Below, one piece after another: positions 18,623-29,582 of a stretch of 64,000 bases of DNA. Each line of letters opens with the position of its first letter. The first letter of the stretch is position 1. Source of the DNA: Nostoc sp. CENA543. GTDB lineage: Bacteria; Cyanobacteriota; Cyanobacteriia; Cyanobacteriales; Nostocaceae. Below the pieces are notes generated by a model. It saw only the letters and a program-made list of their open reading frames with translations, made no database searches and was not told the origin of the DNA. Where the stretch lies: the NCBI RefSeq assembly GCF_002896875.1, contig NZ_CP023278.1:1922001-1986000 (forward strand), written 5' to 3'. Both the position numbers and the translations under genes were made by a program.

Positions 18623-19672
18623 ATGAACACAACTCCTATAAGTAACTACAGATTAATCCAGAAGCTACATCCTATATCTTTATTAGCACAGCTAACCAGT
18701 CGCCATGCTACTGGATGCTTACGTATATTTTCTGAAACAGCTTTTTGGACAATTAATCTAGAGCAAGGTAAACTCACTTATGCTTCATACTCAGATAAAC
18801 TATTTGAGCGTCTAGATAGTCATTTGCGGAGATTGAGCCAACGAGTTCCTAATCTTAACAGTGCGACGCGAGTGCAGATGCGCTTGATGTTTGAACCCCA
18901 AGATGAAAGTCAATCTTTGGACTATGCTGATTACCAAGCGATTTGTTGGTTAGTAAATCAAAATTATATTACCGCTAAACAAGCAGCCATCTTGATAGAA
19001 GAATTAGCAAAAGAAGTGCTGGAATCATTTCTAGGATTAAAAGAAGGCAGCTATGAATTTTATCCTGAACAAGCTTGGGAAGAATTACCAAAGTTTTGTT
19101 ATCTAGATTTACGGTTATTAGTTGAACATTGTCAAAAACAGTTACGCACCCGTCAACGCATTCCATCTACACCCAATAGTGCAGGTAGTCCTTCTATTGC
19201 CACTCCCAATAATCCACCAAAGGCTCAACCACAACCAGAGAATCAGCAACCTTTGACGCAAGGAAATATTGTAGAACCAGTGCAGAGTCCTCGATTAGTC
19301 AGAAGAAGTTTATATACTATTGCTTGTATAGATGATAGTCAAACAGTCTTGAATTCTATCAAAAGTTTTTTAGATGAAAATGTTTTTGCAGTTGTTACTA
19401 TTAATGATCCTGTTAAAGCTTTAATGCAAATTCTTCGTAGTAAACCAGACTTAATTCTTTTAGATGTAGAAATGCCTAATTTAGATGGTTATGAATTATG
19501 TTCTTTACTGCGGAGACATTCAGCTTTCAAAAATACGCCAATTATTATGGTGACAGGAAGAACAGGATTTATTGACAGAGCAAAAGCCAAAATGGTGAGA
19601 GCTTCAGGTTATTTAACCAAGCCATTTAATCAGTCAGATTTATTAAAAATGGTATTTAAGCATTTGGGGTAG
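18623..19672 (+). CDS. PatA/PilG/HmpA-type response regulator
   Basis: The 349-aa protein has an N-terminal PatA-type domain (about residues 10-160), a Pro/Gln-rich linker (about 175-215) and a C-terminal receiver domain with phospho-acceptor Asp281 in LLDVEMPNLDG and Lys in the LTKPFN motif. This is the first gene of a chemotaxis-like operon in the order patA-like, cheY, cheW, mcp, cheA. In Nostoc and Synechocystis such operons control type IV pilus motility (Hmp, Pil, Pix). The MCP here lacks photoreceptor GAF domains, so Hmp/Pil is more likely than Pix/Ptx. The function is inferred from family and order. Confidence 0.88.
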   Translation: MNTTPISNYRLIQKLHPISLLAQLTSRHATGCLRIFSETAFWTINLEQGKLTYASYSDKLFERLDSHLRRLSQRVPNLNSATRVQMRLMFEPQDESQSLDYADYQAICWLVNQNYITAKQAAILIEELAKEVLESFLGLKEGSYEFYPEQAWEELPKFCYLDLRLLVEHCQKQLRTRQRIPSTPNSAGSPSIATPNNPPKAQPQPENQQPLTQGNIVEPVQSPRLVRRSLYTIACIDDSQTVLNSIKSFLDENVFAVVTINDPVKALMQILRSKPDLILLDVEMPNLDGYELCSLLRRHSAFKNTPIIMVTGRTGFIDRAKAKMVRASGYLTKPFNQSDLLKMVFKHLG

Positions 19673-19691
19673 GTTTTGAGATGAGGGAGAG

Positions 19692-19765
19692 AAGTAATGA
19701 GTAATGAGTAATGAGTAATGAGTAATGACTATTGACTATTGACTATTGACTATTGACTATTGACT
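19692..19765. repeat. STRR heptanucleotide runs in the chemotaxis operon
   Basis: Four AGTAATG units are followed by five or so CTATTGA units. The run ends six bases before the ribosome site of the CheY-like gene. Confidence 0.85.
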
Positions 19766-19782
19766 AAACGGGAGACATAACT

Positions 19783-20160
19783 GTGAACTTGACTTTAGTA
19801 GGGACAATTTTAATTGTGGAAGATTCGCCTAGTGAATTAGAACTGATGAGCCATTATCTTCAAGAGAGTGGTTATAACGTGATTAAATCTGCTAGTGCAA
19901 AAGAGGCTATAGAAAAGGCTTCATTATATCAGCCAGATGTCATTGTTAGTGATGTAGTTATGCCCGAAATGAGTGGTTTTGAATTATGTCGCTCTTTAAA
20001 GAAAAATCCTGTAACAGCGAAAGTGCCTATAATTATTTGCAGTTCTAAAAATCAACCAATTGATCGTTTATGGGCGATGAGACAAGGTGCTAATGCCTAT
20101 ATAACTAAACCATATACTCGTGAACATCTGCTGCGTACTATTAAATCAGTTGTGAATTAA
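19783..20160 (+). CDS. CheY/PilH/HmpB-type response regulator
   Basis: This is a single receiver domain of 125 aa. The acidic pocket is VEDSP, the phospho-acceptor is Asp57 in VSDVVMPEMSG, and the conserved Thr/Lys are in ICSSKNQ and ITKPYTREH. There is no output domain, so it acts by protein contact, probably as the CheY-like output of the downstream CheA. The start is GTG with GGAG nine to twelve bases upstream. Confidence 0.92.
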   Translation: MNLTLVGTILIVEDSPSELELMSHYLQESGYNVIKSASAKEAIEKASLYQPDVIVSDVVMPEMSGFELCRSLKKNPVTAKVPIIICSSKNQPIDRLWAMRQGANAYITKPYTREHLLRTIKSVVN

Positions 20161-20164
20161 ATAA

Positions 20165-20665
20165 ATGAATAATAATCATAAATCTATTTTGACCATAAAT
20201 AATCATCAAAATAAAGTCGGAGATACTTATCTCAAGTTTCAGCTAAATCAACAATCTGCTGCTATTTTATCCATGAATTTCACACAAGAGGCAGTGGTTT
20301 TACCTGTGGATGCGATTACTCCTATGCCTAATATGCCTGCCTGTATTTTAGGTTTAATGAATTGGCGTAGCCGCATTATATGGACGATTGATTTACCAAG
20401 AATGCTAAATTTAGAATCCTTAGACAATAGATGGCGGCAATACAATATTATTGTGATTAAAGTGGAATCCCTAATTTTAGGGTTAGTAGTGCAGGAAATC
20501 AAAGGTATAGCTAAATTTATGCCTGATGAAATTCGTTCTCCTATAGGACAAGTGGCATCTAGTTTAGTACCATATTTGCAAGGTTGTATTGCCCAACCAG
20601 AAGAAGTGTTTTTAGTGTTAGATGCAAAAGCGATTATAAAATCATCAGTTCTATATAGTAATTAG
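20165..20665 (+). CDS. CheW-like scaffold protein (PilI/HmpC type)
   Basis: The 166-aa CheW domain couples the MCP to the CheA kinase. Typical features are AVVLPVDAITPMPNMP followed by ILGLMNWRSRIIWTIDLPRML and a C-terminal LDAKAII strand. The gene begins four bases after the CheY-like gene stop and is 58 bases before the MCP gene, so it sits inside the operon. Confidence 0.9.
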   Translation: MNNNHKSILTINNHQNKVGDTYLKFQLNQQSAAILSMNFTQEAVVLPVDAITPMPNMPACILGLMNWRSRIIWTIDLPRMLNLESLDNRWRQYNIIVIKVESLILGLVVQEIKGIAKFMPDEIRSPIGQVASSLVPYLQGCIAQPEEVFLVLDAKAIIKSSVLYSN

Positions 20666-20723
20666 TGACTGCAATTAGAAAAATTGTTTTGTGTTCTCTG
20701 TACTTATTTAGGAAAATTACGTT

Positions 20724-22970
20724 ATGTTTCATAAAACTAACATGGCTGAGAGTGGAGATTCAGAAAATGAACAATCATTTATTGTGAATCCCCAAAATAC
20801 AACTAGTATAGTTAAACTACCTAGTGTGTCTCAGAATCAGAAAAATAGTCGTAATGTTGTCAATAATTTAGTGAATTATGTGCAGCGATTGAGTTTAAAA
20901 ACCAAAGCTGTAATTTTAGCGATCGCTATCGGCACAATACCTATAGTTACTATCGGTGCGATCGCCTATAATTTGCTCAATAAATCTATCACGCAGCAAG
21001 TCACCAAGACGCAACAAGACGAGGCCGCATCTGTAGCCAACACAGTTAATCGATACATTCTAGAACGTTATCAAGATATTCAAACTCTAGCCAATTTACC
21101 CTTCTTAACGAATGTTCAAGTAAGAAACGTTACCACGGATGCCCAAAAGCAAGCACTCCTCAATCAAATTCTCCAAGTTAATCCTAACTATGACAGCATT
21201 GCTGTATTTGATACAGAAGGTAGAGTCATTGTTCAGTCTACCGGCGAACCATTAGATACAGAAAAATATCAGACTTATTTTCAAACAACAATCCAAAAAA
21301 ATACACCTGTTATTAGTCAACCAGACACAAAAAATCTTTACCTAGCTGCACCAGTAAAAGATGCAGTCACCGATGAAACTATTGCTGTGGTGAGAGCGCG
21401 TTTGCCTATCAAATCTCTCGAAACGGCGATGAAAAATTATGTCGCTAATGGTTACACCTACAGTTTACTAGACTCATCAGGCAAAGTTTTTCTGAGTACA
21501 GATCAAAAATTATTAGGCAACTCAGCCAAAACTGCCAAGCCTGAATTAGCCTCACTTTTAACTCGTCAAAAAGCTGATAGTCTGATTAACAATGGTAAAC
21601 TTTATAGTTTTGTCCCATCACCATTACTAGAAGGTTTACCTAACCTAAATTGGCAAGTTTTATTAACTACAGATGCCACAGTTGTGTGGCAACCCCAAAG
21701 ACAATTACTCTGGATTATAGTAATTGGTGCAGTAATTACCGATGCTGTAGTAGGTGCGATCGCAGCTTGGTTAGCCAAACGTAGTTTAGAACATCTTAAT
21801 ACAGCTAACGCCGCCTTAACTAAGCTCAGTGGCGGGGAATTTGACACCCGCGTAGAAGTCAAAACCACAGATGAATTAGGAGTTTTAGCGGCTAACATCA
21901 ACCAAGTCGGCACACATTTGCAGATTTTAGCCAAACAAAGAACTATTATCACCCACGACTTGAGCAGCGAAGGACAAGCAGCACTACAAATGCAACTGTT
22001 AGAACTCCTCAGTAACGTCGAAGGCGCAGCTAGAGGTGATTTAACAGTCCGCGCCGACGTAACAACCGGAGAAATCGGTACTGTCGCCGACTTTTTCAAC
22101 TCCATTGTCGAAAGTCTCCGCGATATCGTTACCCAAGTCAAGCAAGCTGCAAATCAATTAAATACAGCCATTGGTTCTAATGAAGGCGCAATTCGCCAAC
22201 TTGCAGAAGCATCTCTCATCCAAGCGGCGGAAATCAACCGCACTCTAGATGCAGTAGATAACATGACTCATTCCATGCAGGCTGTAGCCAATAGCGCGCA
22301 GCAAGCCGCCGTTGTCGCCACCCATGCAGCCAACACCGCCATGAAAAGCGGGCAAGCAATGGATTTAACCGTGCAGAATATTCTATCTTTACGAGAAACC
22401 GTCGGTGAAACCTCCAGAAAAGTCCGACGCTTAGGGGAAGCTTCACAACAGATTTCCCGCGTAGTCTCCATCATTAACCAAATTGCCACCCAAACCAACC
22501 TCCTAGCCATTAACGCCAGTATTGAAGCCGCACGCGCCGGAGAAGAAGGACAAGGTTTTGCCGTAGTTGCCGAAGAAATCGGCGAATTAGCCGCCAGAAG
22601 TGCATCAGCTACCCAAGAAATTGAATATATAGTAGAAAACATTCAAAGAGAAACCAGCGAAGTAGTACAATCCATTGAAATTGGTACTACCCAAGTAGTG
22701 GCAGGTACGCAAATCGTTGAAGAAGCCAAGCAAAGCCTCAGTCAGATTTTAGAAGTATCACAGCAAATCGACTCACTAATTCAGTCAATTTCCTCCGCCA
22801 CAGTTTCCCAAGTAGAAACCTCACAAACCGTCAACAAACTCATGCAAGACATCGCCAAGTTGTCAAAACGCACCAGTGACTCCTCCCACCTAGTCGCCCA
22901 ATCTCTGCAACAAACTGTAACAATTTCCCATCAGTTACAGGAAACTGTGGGGACGTTTAAGGTGAGTTAG
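20724..22970 (+). CDS. methyl-accepting chemotaxis protein (PilJ/HmpD type)
   Basis: This is a membrane receptor of 748 aa. After a cytoplasmic start, a first membrane helix lies at about residues 63-86 and an extracytoplasmic dCache-like sensor at about 90-320. A second helix at about 328-350 is followed by a HAMP domain (about 350-405), a second HAMP-like segment (about 430-480) and an MCP signalling domain. The MCP hairpin tip is intact ([20 protein letters not shown]). It has no bilin-binding GAF domains, so it should sense a small molecule or surface cue and not light directly. It would feed the CheA encoded next. Confidence 0.92.
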   Translation: MFHKTNMAESGDSENEQSFIVNPQNTTSIVKLPSVSQNQKNSRNVVNNLVNYVQRLSLKTKAVILAIAIGTIPIVTIGAIAYNLLNKSITQQVTKTQQDEAASVANTVNRYILERYQDIQTLANLPFLTNVQVRNVTTDAQKQALLNQILQVNPNYDSIAVFDTEGRVIVQSTGEPLDTEKYQTYFQTTIQKNTPVISQPDTKNLYLAAPVKDAVTDETIAVVRARLPIKSLETAMKNYVANGYTYSLLDSSGKVFLSTDQKLLGNSAKTAKPELASLLTRQKADSLINNGKLYSFVPSPLLEGLPNLNWQVLLTTDATVVWQPQRQLLWIIVIGAVITDAVVGAIAAWLAKRSLEHLNTANAALTKLSGGEFDTRVEVKTTDELGVLAANINQVGTHLQILAKQRTIITHDLSSEGQAALQMQLLELLSNVEGAARGDLTVRADVTTGEIGTVADFFNSIVESLRDIVTQVKQAANQLNTAIGSNEGAIRQLAEASLIQAAEINRTLDAVDNMTHSMQAVANSAQQAAVVATHAANTAMKSGQAMDLTVQNILSLRETVGETSRKVRRLGEASQQISRVVSIINQIATQTNLLAINASIEAARAGEEGQGFAVVAEEIGELAARSASATQEIEYIVENIQRETSEVVQSIEIGTTQVVAGTQIVEEAKQSLSQILEVSQQIDSLIQSISSATVSQVETSQTVNKLMQDIAKLSKRTSDSSHLVAQSLQQTVTISHQLQETVGTFKVS

Positions 22971-22976
22971 GGGAGT

Positions 22977-23156
22977 GCTGAGTGGTGAGTGGTGAGTGGT
23001 GAGTGCTGAGTGAGGAGTGAGGAGTGGGAGACAAGGTAGACAAGGTAGACAAGGTAGACAAGGTAGACAAGGTAGATTTTATTCTAATGACTAATGACTA
23101 ATGACTGTTGACTAATGACTAATGACTAATGACTAATGACTAATGACTATTAACTA
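22977..23156. repeat. three tandem repeat families upstream of cheA
   Basis: GTGAGTG units, then AGACAAGGT nonanucleotides (about five), then TAATGAC heptanucleotides fill almost the whole spacer between the MCP and CheA genes and end a few bases before the CheA ATG, leaving no clear ribosome site. Confidence 0.88.
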
Positions 23157-23162
23157 ACTACT

Positions 23163-26093
23163 ATGTCCAAAAATAAAGAATTAGAAATCCAGATGCAATT
23201 TCTGGAAGAAGCCACAGATTATATTAATACCCTGGAAGGGGTGTTATTAGAAATTGATACTAGTCACCGCATTGATGCTGAGAAAATTAATGGTGCTTTG
23301 AGGGCAGCTCACTCGATTAAAGGGGGGGCAGCTATGATGGGTTTTAAAACTTTGAGTGATTTAGCCCATCGTTTAGAAGACTCTTTTAAGGTTTTAAAAA
23401 CTAGTAAAAAATCTTTAGTAATTGATACGCAATTGCAAAATTCTCTGCTCGCTGCTGTGGATTGGTTGCGGCAAATTGTGACTTTACTAGGAGAAGGAAA
23501 CGCCATTGAAGAGCAATGGTTAGCAACTTTTTGTTATCCGGTTTTTGATGAATTACATAGTCGTCTCGGCGATCCCACTCCAGAAGATGCAGCGACTATT
23601 TTATCTACAGATGAGGGGCAAGATATTGTTCCCTTGCTGTTTGAAACAGAAGTAAATGAATGTTTAGAGCGTTTAGAATCTTTGTTAGCAGCACCAGACG
23701 AACTAGATTTACAAACAGAAGTTGCTACTCTGGCGGCGGAATTGGGCGGTTTAGGGGAAATGTTGCAACTGACGGCTTTTACTCAACTATGTGAATCGAT
23801 TAGATTGCATATAGAAAATGCAGCAGGCGATCGCATTCCCCAAATTGCCAATTTAGCATTAAAATCATGGCGGCGATCGCAAGCTTTAGTATTAACTAAT
23901 CAACGGGATAATTTACCAAATACACTGGCTCTCGATGATTTAGCGACTCTCTCTCAAGCACCGGAAATTCAGCCTGTCATCTCTTCTGAGCCTGTCGAAT
24001 TACCTAATTTTGATGACCCGGATACAGAGTTAGTTACAGCCGATTTAGTTTACCAAAATGACCATATCAATCATGAATTAGCCGCCGTTGATTTTGCTAG
24101 TATTAATACTTTATTCGCCGAAGAAACCACACCAGAAACTTCTAGCATAGAGGCAAAGAATGAGCCTGCAATTGTGAATAAAGATAGGGAATATCAACAA
24201 GAAAATTCCGTGAGAATTCCTACCAAACAATTAGAGCAAATTAACGATTTATTTGGCGAATTAATTGTGCAGCGCAATGGCGTGAATTCACAATTAGAAA
24301 GACTACGCAAATTAGTGCGGAATTTAAATCAGCGTGTGCGGACATTAGAGCGAGAAAACCAAGAATTGCGGACAGCCTATCAGCAAATGTCTGCAAGGAA
24401 TTTTATCTCGGCAAGCCAGTCCTCAACCCAAAATGGAGAACACCCCCATTCTGAGTTACACTTGCGATCGCAATCTGTGATGGAAACCATTGTCCAAGTC
24501 CAAGAAGTCTCCACTGACATACAACTGAGTGTAGACGACACCGACCAGATTGCACGCAAACTCAATAAAACATCCAAACAACTCCAAACTAAACTCAACC
24601 ATATCCGAATGCGTCCCATTTCGGATTTAGTCGAGCGTTTTCCCAGAGCTATCCGCGATTTAAATGTCGAATACGGCAAAAATGTCCAGTTACAAGTCAA
24701 AGGTGGCGATACTCTCATCGAACGCAGCATCTTAGAAGCATTAAATGACCCACTCATGCACCTATTGCGAAACGCCTTCGATCATGGTATCGAAGAACCA
24801 GCCACCCGTCGCTCCCTCGGTAAACCAGAACAAGGTTTAATTGAAATTATTGCCACTCACCAAAATAATCGTACCCTCATTACTATGCGTGATGATGGTC
24901 GGGGTATTCCCATAGACAAAATTCGCTCCCGTGCAATGACTATGGGGATAGACGAAGCCTTACTCACTCAAGCCACCGACGAGGAACTATTATCACTCAT
25001 CTTTGAACCAGGGTTCAGCACCTCCGAGCAAGTCACCGCCTTATCTGGCCGTGGTGTGGGGATGGATGTCGTGCGTAATAACCTGAAACTCGTGCGTGGC
25101 GACATTAAAGTTGATACTAAACCAGGTGTGGGAACGACCTTTACCCTATCCGTACCGTTTACTTTATCTATGGCGCGAGTCTTGTTAGTAGAAAGCAACA
25201 AGATGCTGTTAGCCTTCCCCACGGATGTCGTCGCAGAACTATTTTTACTCCAACCGGAACACATTATCTCTACTTCTGGTAGTGAAGTGATTAACTGGCA
25301 AGGTGCTACACTACCATTAATTCGTCTCGGTAATTACCTACAGTTTAACTGTCCGCGCTACGATAGCCCAGAACTAGAAACTCCCCCCGCCATCAATGCT
25401 ACTAGCGTATTGATTATCCCTGGAAATCAACCAGTCGCCATTCAAGTAGACCGATGCTGGGGTGAGCAAGAAGTAGCCATTCGCCAAGTCGAAGGTAATA
25501 TTCCCCTACCCCCAGGTTTTAGTAACTGCACCATTTTAGGAGATGGGCGGGTAGTATCTTTAGTCAATACCAACGAATTGTTATATTGGATTGCTAATCA
25601 TCAATCTACCTCCAGAAACCATTCATTACCATCAACAAGATTAAAAACACCGTTCCTATTTTTCCATAGCAGTCAACCACCAGCACCCGATAGAGAATCG
25701 AAAGGGACAATTTTAATCATTGATGACTCAATGAATGTACGGCGTTTCTTAGCTCTCACTCTAGAAAAAGGTGGGTATCAAGTAGAACAGGCCAAAGACG
25801 GTCAAGACGCTTGGGAAAAGTTAAGTAATGGCTTACAGGTAGAAGGTATAATTTGTGATATTGAAATGCCTCGTCTTGATGGTTACGGCTTCCTAGATAA
25901 AGTAAATTCCAATAGCACAACTAAGAATATACCCGTGGTTATGCTGACATCTAGGAGTAGCAATAAGCATAAGCAAATGGCCATGCAACTAGGAGCGCGT
26001 GCTTATTTTTCCAAACCTTATAACGAGCAAGAACTACTCCGCACCTTAGAGGAAATTATTAGTAACGTCCCAACAACTGCTAAGTCTCATTAA
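23163..26093 (+). CDS. CheA hybrid histidine kinase (PilL/HmpE type)
   Basis: The 976-aa protein contains an HPt domain with phospho-acceptor His50 (AAHSIKGGAAMMGF) and a second helical HPt-like segment at about 155-245. A dimerisation helix pair follows (about 355-480), then an HATPase with N box LLRNAFDHGIE and G box GRGVGMDVV. A CheW-like domain lies at about 680-815 and a C-terminal receiver has Asp899 in ICDIEMPRLDG. This is the kinase of the upstream MCP-CheW pair. The order and the hybrid receiver match HmpE and PilL. Confidence 0.93.
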   Translation: MSKNKELEIQMQFLEEATDYINTLEGVLLEIDTSHRIDAEKINGALRAAHSIKGGAAMMGFKTLSDLAHRLEDSFKVLKTSKKSLVIDTQLQNSLLAAVDWLRQIVTLLGEGNAIEEQWLATFCYPVFDELHSRLGDPTPEDAATILSTDEGQDIVPLLFETEVNECLERLESLLAAPDELDLQTEVATLAAELGGLGEMLQLTAFTQLCESIRLHIENAAGDRIPQIANLALKSWRRSQALVLTNQRDNLPNTLALDDLATLSQAPEIQPVISSEPVELPNFDDPDTELVTADLVYQNDHINHELAAVDFASINTLFAEETTPETSSIEAKNEPAIVNKDREYQQENSVRIPTKQLEQINDLFGELIVQRNGVNSQLERLRKLVRNLNQRVRTLERENQELRTAYQQMSARNFISASQSSTQNGEHPHSELHLRSQSVMETIVQVQEVSTDIQLSVDDTDQIARKLNKTSKQLQTKLNHIRMRPISDLVERFPRAIRDLNVEYGKNVQLQVKGGDTLIERSILEALNDPLMHLLRNAFDHGIEEPATRRSLGKPEQGLIEIIATHQNNRTLITMRDDGRGIPIDKIRSRAMTMGIDEALLTQATDEELLSLIFEPGFSTSEQVTALSGRGVGMDVVRNNLKLVRGDIKVDTKPGVGTTFTLSVPFTLSMARVLLVESNKMLLAFPTDVVAELFLLQPEHIISTSGSEVINWQGATLPLIRLGNYLQFNCPRYDSPELETPPAINATSVLIIPGNQPVAIQVDRCWGEQEVAIRQVEGNIPLPPGFSNCTILGDGRVVSLVNTNELLYWIANHQSTSRNHSLPSTRLKTPFLFFHSSQPPAPDRESKGTILIIDDSMNVRRFLALTLEKGGYQVEQAKDGQDAWEKLSNGLQVEGIICDIEMPRLDGYGFLDKVNSNSTTKNIPVVMLTSRSSNKHKQMAMQLGARAYFSKPYNEQELLRTLEEIISNVPTTAKSH

Positions 26094-26562
26094 AATTAAC
26101 CCCCTCAGCAAATATAGGACTATATTTGATTCCTGAAAAAAACTCAGTACACCTCTGTTACTTCTTTTTCCGTTCCCTGTTCCCTACCTACGCAAATAAT
26201 TTCAATAATCAAGTCGGATTCCTATATCAAGATACTTAGCATCTTTCTTGGGGGAAATTTGTGCTGAGAAAAAATTAATGAATTTTATGAAGAAACAATG
26301 GTCTATTTTTTGTCCCTTTTCATGTCACTATACCTAAATCAATATTTAGTTGCAAAATGTATATATATTGCTAAATATTGAATAATTTTGTTAGTCTATT
26401 TTTTATATCAACCCAGTTGACGATAATTTTAGAGACCTTCCCAGTCTCAGATTTTTGGCTGTACACTTATCAAATATCTTACGCCTTGTTATATCAACAA
26501 TTACAGATGAATAAAATCATTCATCTGCTAATCATTTTTAAACTCAACAGGTATAAATAAAA
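26094..26562. other. AT-rich spacer after the chemotaxis operon
   Basis: A small inverted repeat (CAAATATA / TATATTTG) at 26109-26128 is 16 bases past the cheA stop and could be a terminator stem. The remainder is AT-rich with no supported gene. Confidence 0.5.
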
Positions 26563-26832
26563 ATGGCAGAGCAATCTGATTTTACCGCTAACCTCTCAAG
26601 TTTCTTATATCCCCGCAGTCGTTATTACGGTCAATTTAAGCCAGAGTATTTAGTTTTCAATGCCAATCTTCAGGAATTTGCTCAAAGGGTAAGTTACATC
26701 AGCAATTTACAAACTAATGGTAAATTATCGCCCCAAGAAGCTTACCAGGAAATTAAGGTTCTTTGGAAACAGTTAAAAGCTGCAAAAAAACAACTAGGGA
26801 TTACCTCAGTAGATGATGTATCTAGTTTATAG
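26563..26832 (+). CDS. small conserved cyanobacterial protein (DUF7219-like)
   Basis: The 89-aa soluble protein has a FLYPRSRYYGQF segment at about residues 12-23, an amphipathic helical middle and a Lys-rich helix (VLWKQLKAAKKQLGI). I recall this pattern as a short protein family common in cyanobacteria (DUF7219) with no assigned function. It stands alone between two spacers and uses ATG. Confidence 0.72.
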   Translation: MAEQSDFTANLSSFLYPRSRYYGQFKPEYLVFNANLQEFAQRVSYISNLQTNGKLSPQEAYQEIKVLWKQLKAAKKQLGITSVDDVSSL

Positions 26833-27284
26833 TCAAGAAATTTGATTAAGCGTAAAAATAAAAACTGTATAGCCTTCACAGAGACTTACCCAGCATTTGT
26901 AAAACCTTGTTGGGTTAATCTCCAAGAAGGCTTGAGCCTGGAAACCTAAATCCAGAGTTCGTAGGGGCGGATTGAGTGAAATCTTCGTAATGATCCGAGT
27001 ATATCTGTGAACCCGCCCCTACTGTTTGTGAGAAATGCGGGTTGAGTCTATGCTGTTGTTTGATAACCTCATACAATTTTGGATTTTGGATTGATTCATA
27101 ACATCGACTTACCCAGAAAAAATCTCTGTGTAACTCTGCGTTAACCTCCGCTTACCTTTGCGTTAAAAAAGCGAAGATTTGACACAGTTTCACACAGAAA
27201 TAGTATGAGAGGACAAAACTACAAAAAACTTAAAGTCCTACCTCTACATTTTTATTTCATCCTCAATCAAAATATTTCCGCAAC
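26833..27284. other. spacer with long inverted repeat
   Basis: No gene is seen. Positions 26961-27022 hold a 62-base inverted repeat with 13-base arms (GTAGGGGCGGATT / AACCCGCCCCTAC, one mismatch), typical of dispersed Nostoc palindromes. Around 27120-27170 is a CTCTGCGTTAACCTCCGC-like dispersed sequence. Confidence 0.65.
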
Positions 27285-27632
27285 TTACCACCAAATCCGC
27301 TCACCATTTTCGTCTACTCTAGCTTGGCGAATCACATCAGAAATTTCTTCTGCATCTTTAACATGATGGAGTGCTTTTTTTTCACCATCAGGATATTCGA
27401 CTACAAAATAAGTCGGAACTGTAATTTGATCCCCTGTGATATCGGGAACATCCACAGCGACTTGCTTGGCTTTCTCTTCAATTGATTCTGGTTCTTCAGA
27501 AATTCTATCTCCTGGATTAGCTGTGAGATTTCTTTCTTTGACATTTGGTTCTTCACGGGAATGCCAATCTTCACTAACAGGTTGTCTAATTTCTGATGAC
27601 TGATGATTTTGATTTTCTGATTCTTTAGTCAT
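27285..27632 (-). CDS. hypothetical acidic protein
   Basis: The 115-aa protein has a disordered, charged N-terminal half rich in Glu, Ser and Asn and a compact C-terminal half (TYFVVEYPDGEKKALHHV to the final GERIWW). No membrane segment, signal peptide or known motif is visible. The ATG at 27632 lacks a strong ribosome site. I do not recognise the family. Confidence 0.6.
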   Translation of the reverse strand: MTKESENQNHQSSEIRQPVSEDWHSREEPNVKERNLTANPGDRISEEPESIEEKAKQVAVDVPDITGDQITVPTYFVVEYPDGEKKALHHVKDAEEISDVIRQARVDENGERIWW

Positions 27633-27855
27633 GGTGCTGATAAAAATTATTGTTTTATATTGACCATTACAATTTAAAAAATAAATTTGCTAATTGTGTC
27701 TTTCTCTAGAAAGAATTAGTTATCACAATTAGGGAATAGGAAATCTTTTAAGGGAGGGTTTTTAGAAAAGGGTAGAAGGTAGAATAAAACATCGTGACAT
27801 AAAAACCTGCCCTGTGCCAATTGGCGTAATCCGCACTCAGCCATTTTGAAAGCCC

Positions 27856-29100
27856 ATGAACATCATTATTCCTCCTATGACTAATCCTCAAAATCGCCCA
27901 TCCAAGGTTCTCATTGGTGTCGGTGGTGGTATTGCAGCTTACAAGGTTTGTGAGGTGGTTTCGACGCTGTTTAAAGCCGGAATAGAAGTGCGCGTTATCC
28001 TCACCAATTCTGCACAGGAATTTATTACACCTCTAACCCTATCCACACTTTCCCGCCATCGTGCATACACAGATAGTGATTTTTGGCAAGCAACTCACGC
28101 CCGTCCACTGCATATTGAGTTGGGAGAGTGGGCTGATTTATTGCTGATTGCGCCACTCACAGCTAACACATTAGCGAAATTAACCTATGGAATGGCAGAT
28201 AATTTATTGACTAATACCGTATTAGCTTCCACCTGTCCCGTATTGTTAGCACCTGCAATGAATACTGATATGTGGGAACAACTAACAGTACAGCGTAATT
28301 GGCAACAGTTATTAGGAGATAGTAGATATCACGGTATGAGTACCGCATCGGGATTATTGGCCTGCGATCGCGTCGGTGCTGGTAGAATGGCAGAACCCCC
28401 CGAAATTGTGACTTACATTCATTCTCTACTCCATACCCAAGGCCAACGCGATTTAGTCGGGAAGCAAGTTTTAATTAGTGCTGGCGGTACGCGAGAATAT
28501 CTAGACCCCGTCAGATTTATCGGCAACCCCTCGACAGGGAAAATGGGACTAGCATTAGCCCAAGCCGCCTTACATCGAGGCGCAAAGGTGACTTTAGTAC
28601 ATGGCGCAGCTGATTGGGATGTACCTTTAGGAGTACAAGCCATTCCCGTCATTAGTGCAGAAGAAATGCAGCAAGTAATGTTAGAGTATTTACCCACCGC
28701 AGATTTAATTGTCATGTCTGCGGCTGTCGCTGATGTCAAGCCCAAAGATTATAGCCCAGAAAAACTACCCAAGCGATCGCTCCCCCAAAGCCTACCTTTA
28801 GCACCCGTCCCTGATATTGTCGCCCAGTTAGCCCAACTCAAACAGTCCCATCAGCGTTTAATTGGTTTCGCTGCTCAAACTGGCGATATCATTACCCCCG
28901 CAATGGAAAAATTACAGCGTAAACAATTAGATGCAATTGTCGCTAATCCTATTGATCAACCTGATAGTGGTTTTGGGAGTAATAACAACCAAGCAATATT
29001 TTTAAATAGTCAAGGGCAGCAAATAAAAATTGCACCCTGTTCTAAATTAAAAATGGCACATTATTTATTTGATTTTCTCCGTGACTTGGATAAAGAATAG
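27856..29100 (+). CDS. coaBC: bifunctional phosphopantothenoylcysteine decarboxylase / phosphopantothenate-cysteine ligase
   Basis: This enzyme performs two successive coenzyme A steps: ligation of cysteine to 4'-phosphopantothenate, then decarboxylation. The 414-aa protein has an N-terminal flavoprotein domain ([13 protein letters not shown], a HIELGEWAD active-site His region, and PAMNTDMWE, the CoaC signature). The C-terminal CoaB domain has [25 protein letters not shown] and the AAVADVKP substrate loop. All key motifs are present and the length is normal. It is monocistronic as far as visible. Confidence 0.96.
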   Translation: MNIIIPPMTNPQNRPSKVLIGVGGGIAAYKVCEVVSTLFKAGIEVRVILTNSAQEFITPLTLSTLSRHRAYTDSDFWQATHARPLHIELGEWADLLLIAPLTANTLAKLTYGMADNLLTNTVLASTCPVLLAPAMNTDMWEQLTVQRNWQQLLGDSRYHGMSTASGLLACDRVGAGRMAEPPEIVTYIHSLLHTQGQRDLVGKQVLISAGGTREYLDPVRFIGNPSTGKMGLALAQAALHRGAKVTLVHGAADWDVPLGVQAIPVISAEEMQQVMLEYLPTADLIVMSAAVADVKPKDYSPEKLPKRSLPQSLPLAPVPDIVAQLAQLKQSHQRLIGFAAQTGDIITPAMEKLQRKQLDAIVANPIDQPDSGFGSNNNQAIFLNSQGQQIKIAPCSKLKMAHYLFDFLRDLDKE

Positions 29101-29582
29101 ATTGGGTTTTGATTCACCCTCCAGTCCCAAAGCAAAAGAGTTTGAAAGTTCAAATCAATCACTGCATCTGATAATAGTGCAGTAAAGAAATTTGAGTTTA
29201 TATACCTTGAGCCATAATTAGTAATTATTCCATTGGCAAGAAGTAATAACTATATCAAGAATTTAGATTTAACAAAGATAGAAAGATAAATCTCTTGTTC
29301 AAAAAGATAGGGATTTATTAATTTTGAATTTTGTAGGCGTAATACCAATTCTCCCAAATTAGGCAACAGATGCAAAGCTTGAAACTCAGATGGTATCTAA
29401 CTTTCTGAATTGCGTAAAGCCTGCGGCATAGTTGCGCTTAGAGCAAAGCGGGACGCTAGTCCATTGCGAATTGGTACAAAGCCTTCTGTGCGAGATGCTA
29501 CGCGTAGCTTGCTTCTGTGCAGGATTACCCGTAGAGCATTTTGAATTTTGAATTTTGAATTTTGAATTCGGAGCGAAGCGAC
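29101..29582. other. spacer with dispersed repeat modules before the transketolase gene
   Basis: Positions 29345-29388 hold a 44-base element also found at 33660-33703. Positions 29495-29523 hold a GCTACGCGTAGC palindrome module present in reverse orientation at about 33737-33767. Positions 29540-29570 hold tandem TTTTGAA units running up to the ribosome site. No gene is seen. Confidence 0.65.
29345..29388. repeat. dispersed repeat, copy 1
   Basis: The sequence CCAATTCTCCCAAATTAGGC and its continuation recur at 33660-33703 with only a few changes. Confidence 0.75.

Noticed and set aside
21602-22141. 179-codon minus-strand frame inside the MCP gene
   Set aside because: It is antisense to conserved MCP/HAMP coding sequence and has no family pattern; an overlap shadow.
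22977-23156. Possible CRISPR array
   Set aside because: Units are 7-9 bases in direct tandem with no spacers; this is STRR repeat DNA.
26378-26560. 60-codon plus-strand frame before the DUF7219-like gene
   Set aside because: AT-rich, alternative start, no ribosome site, no family.
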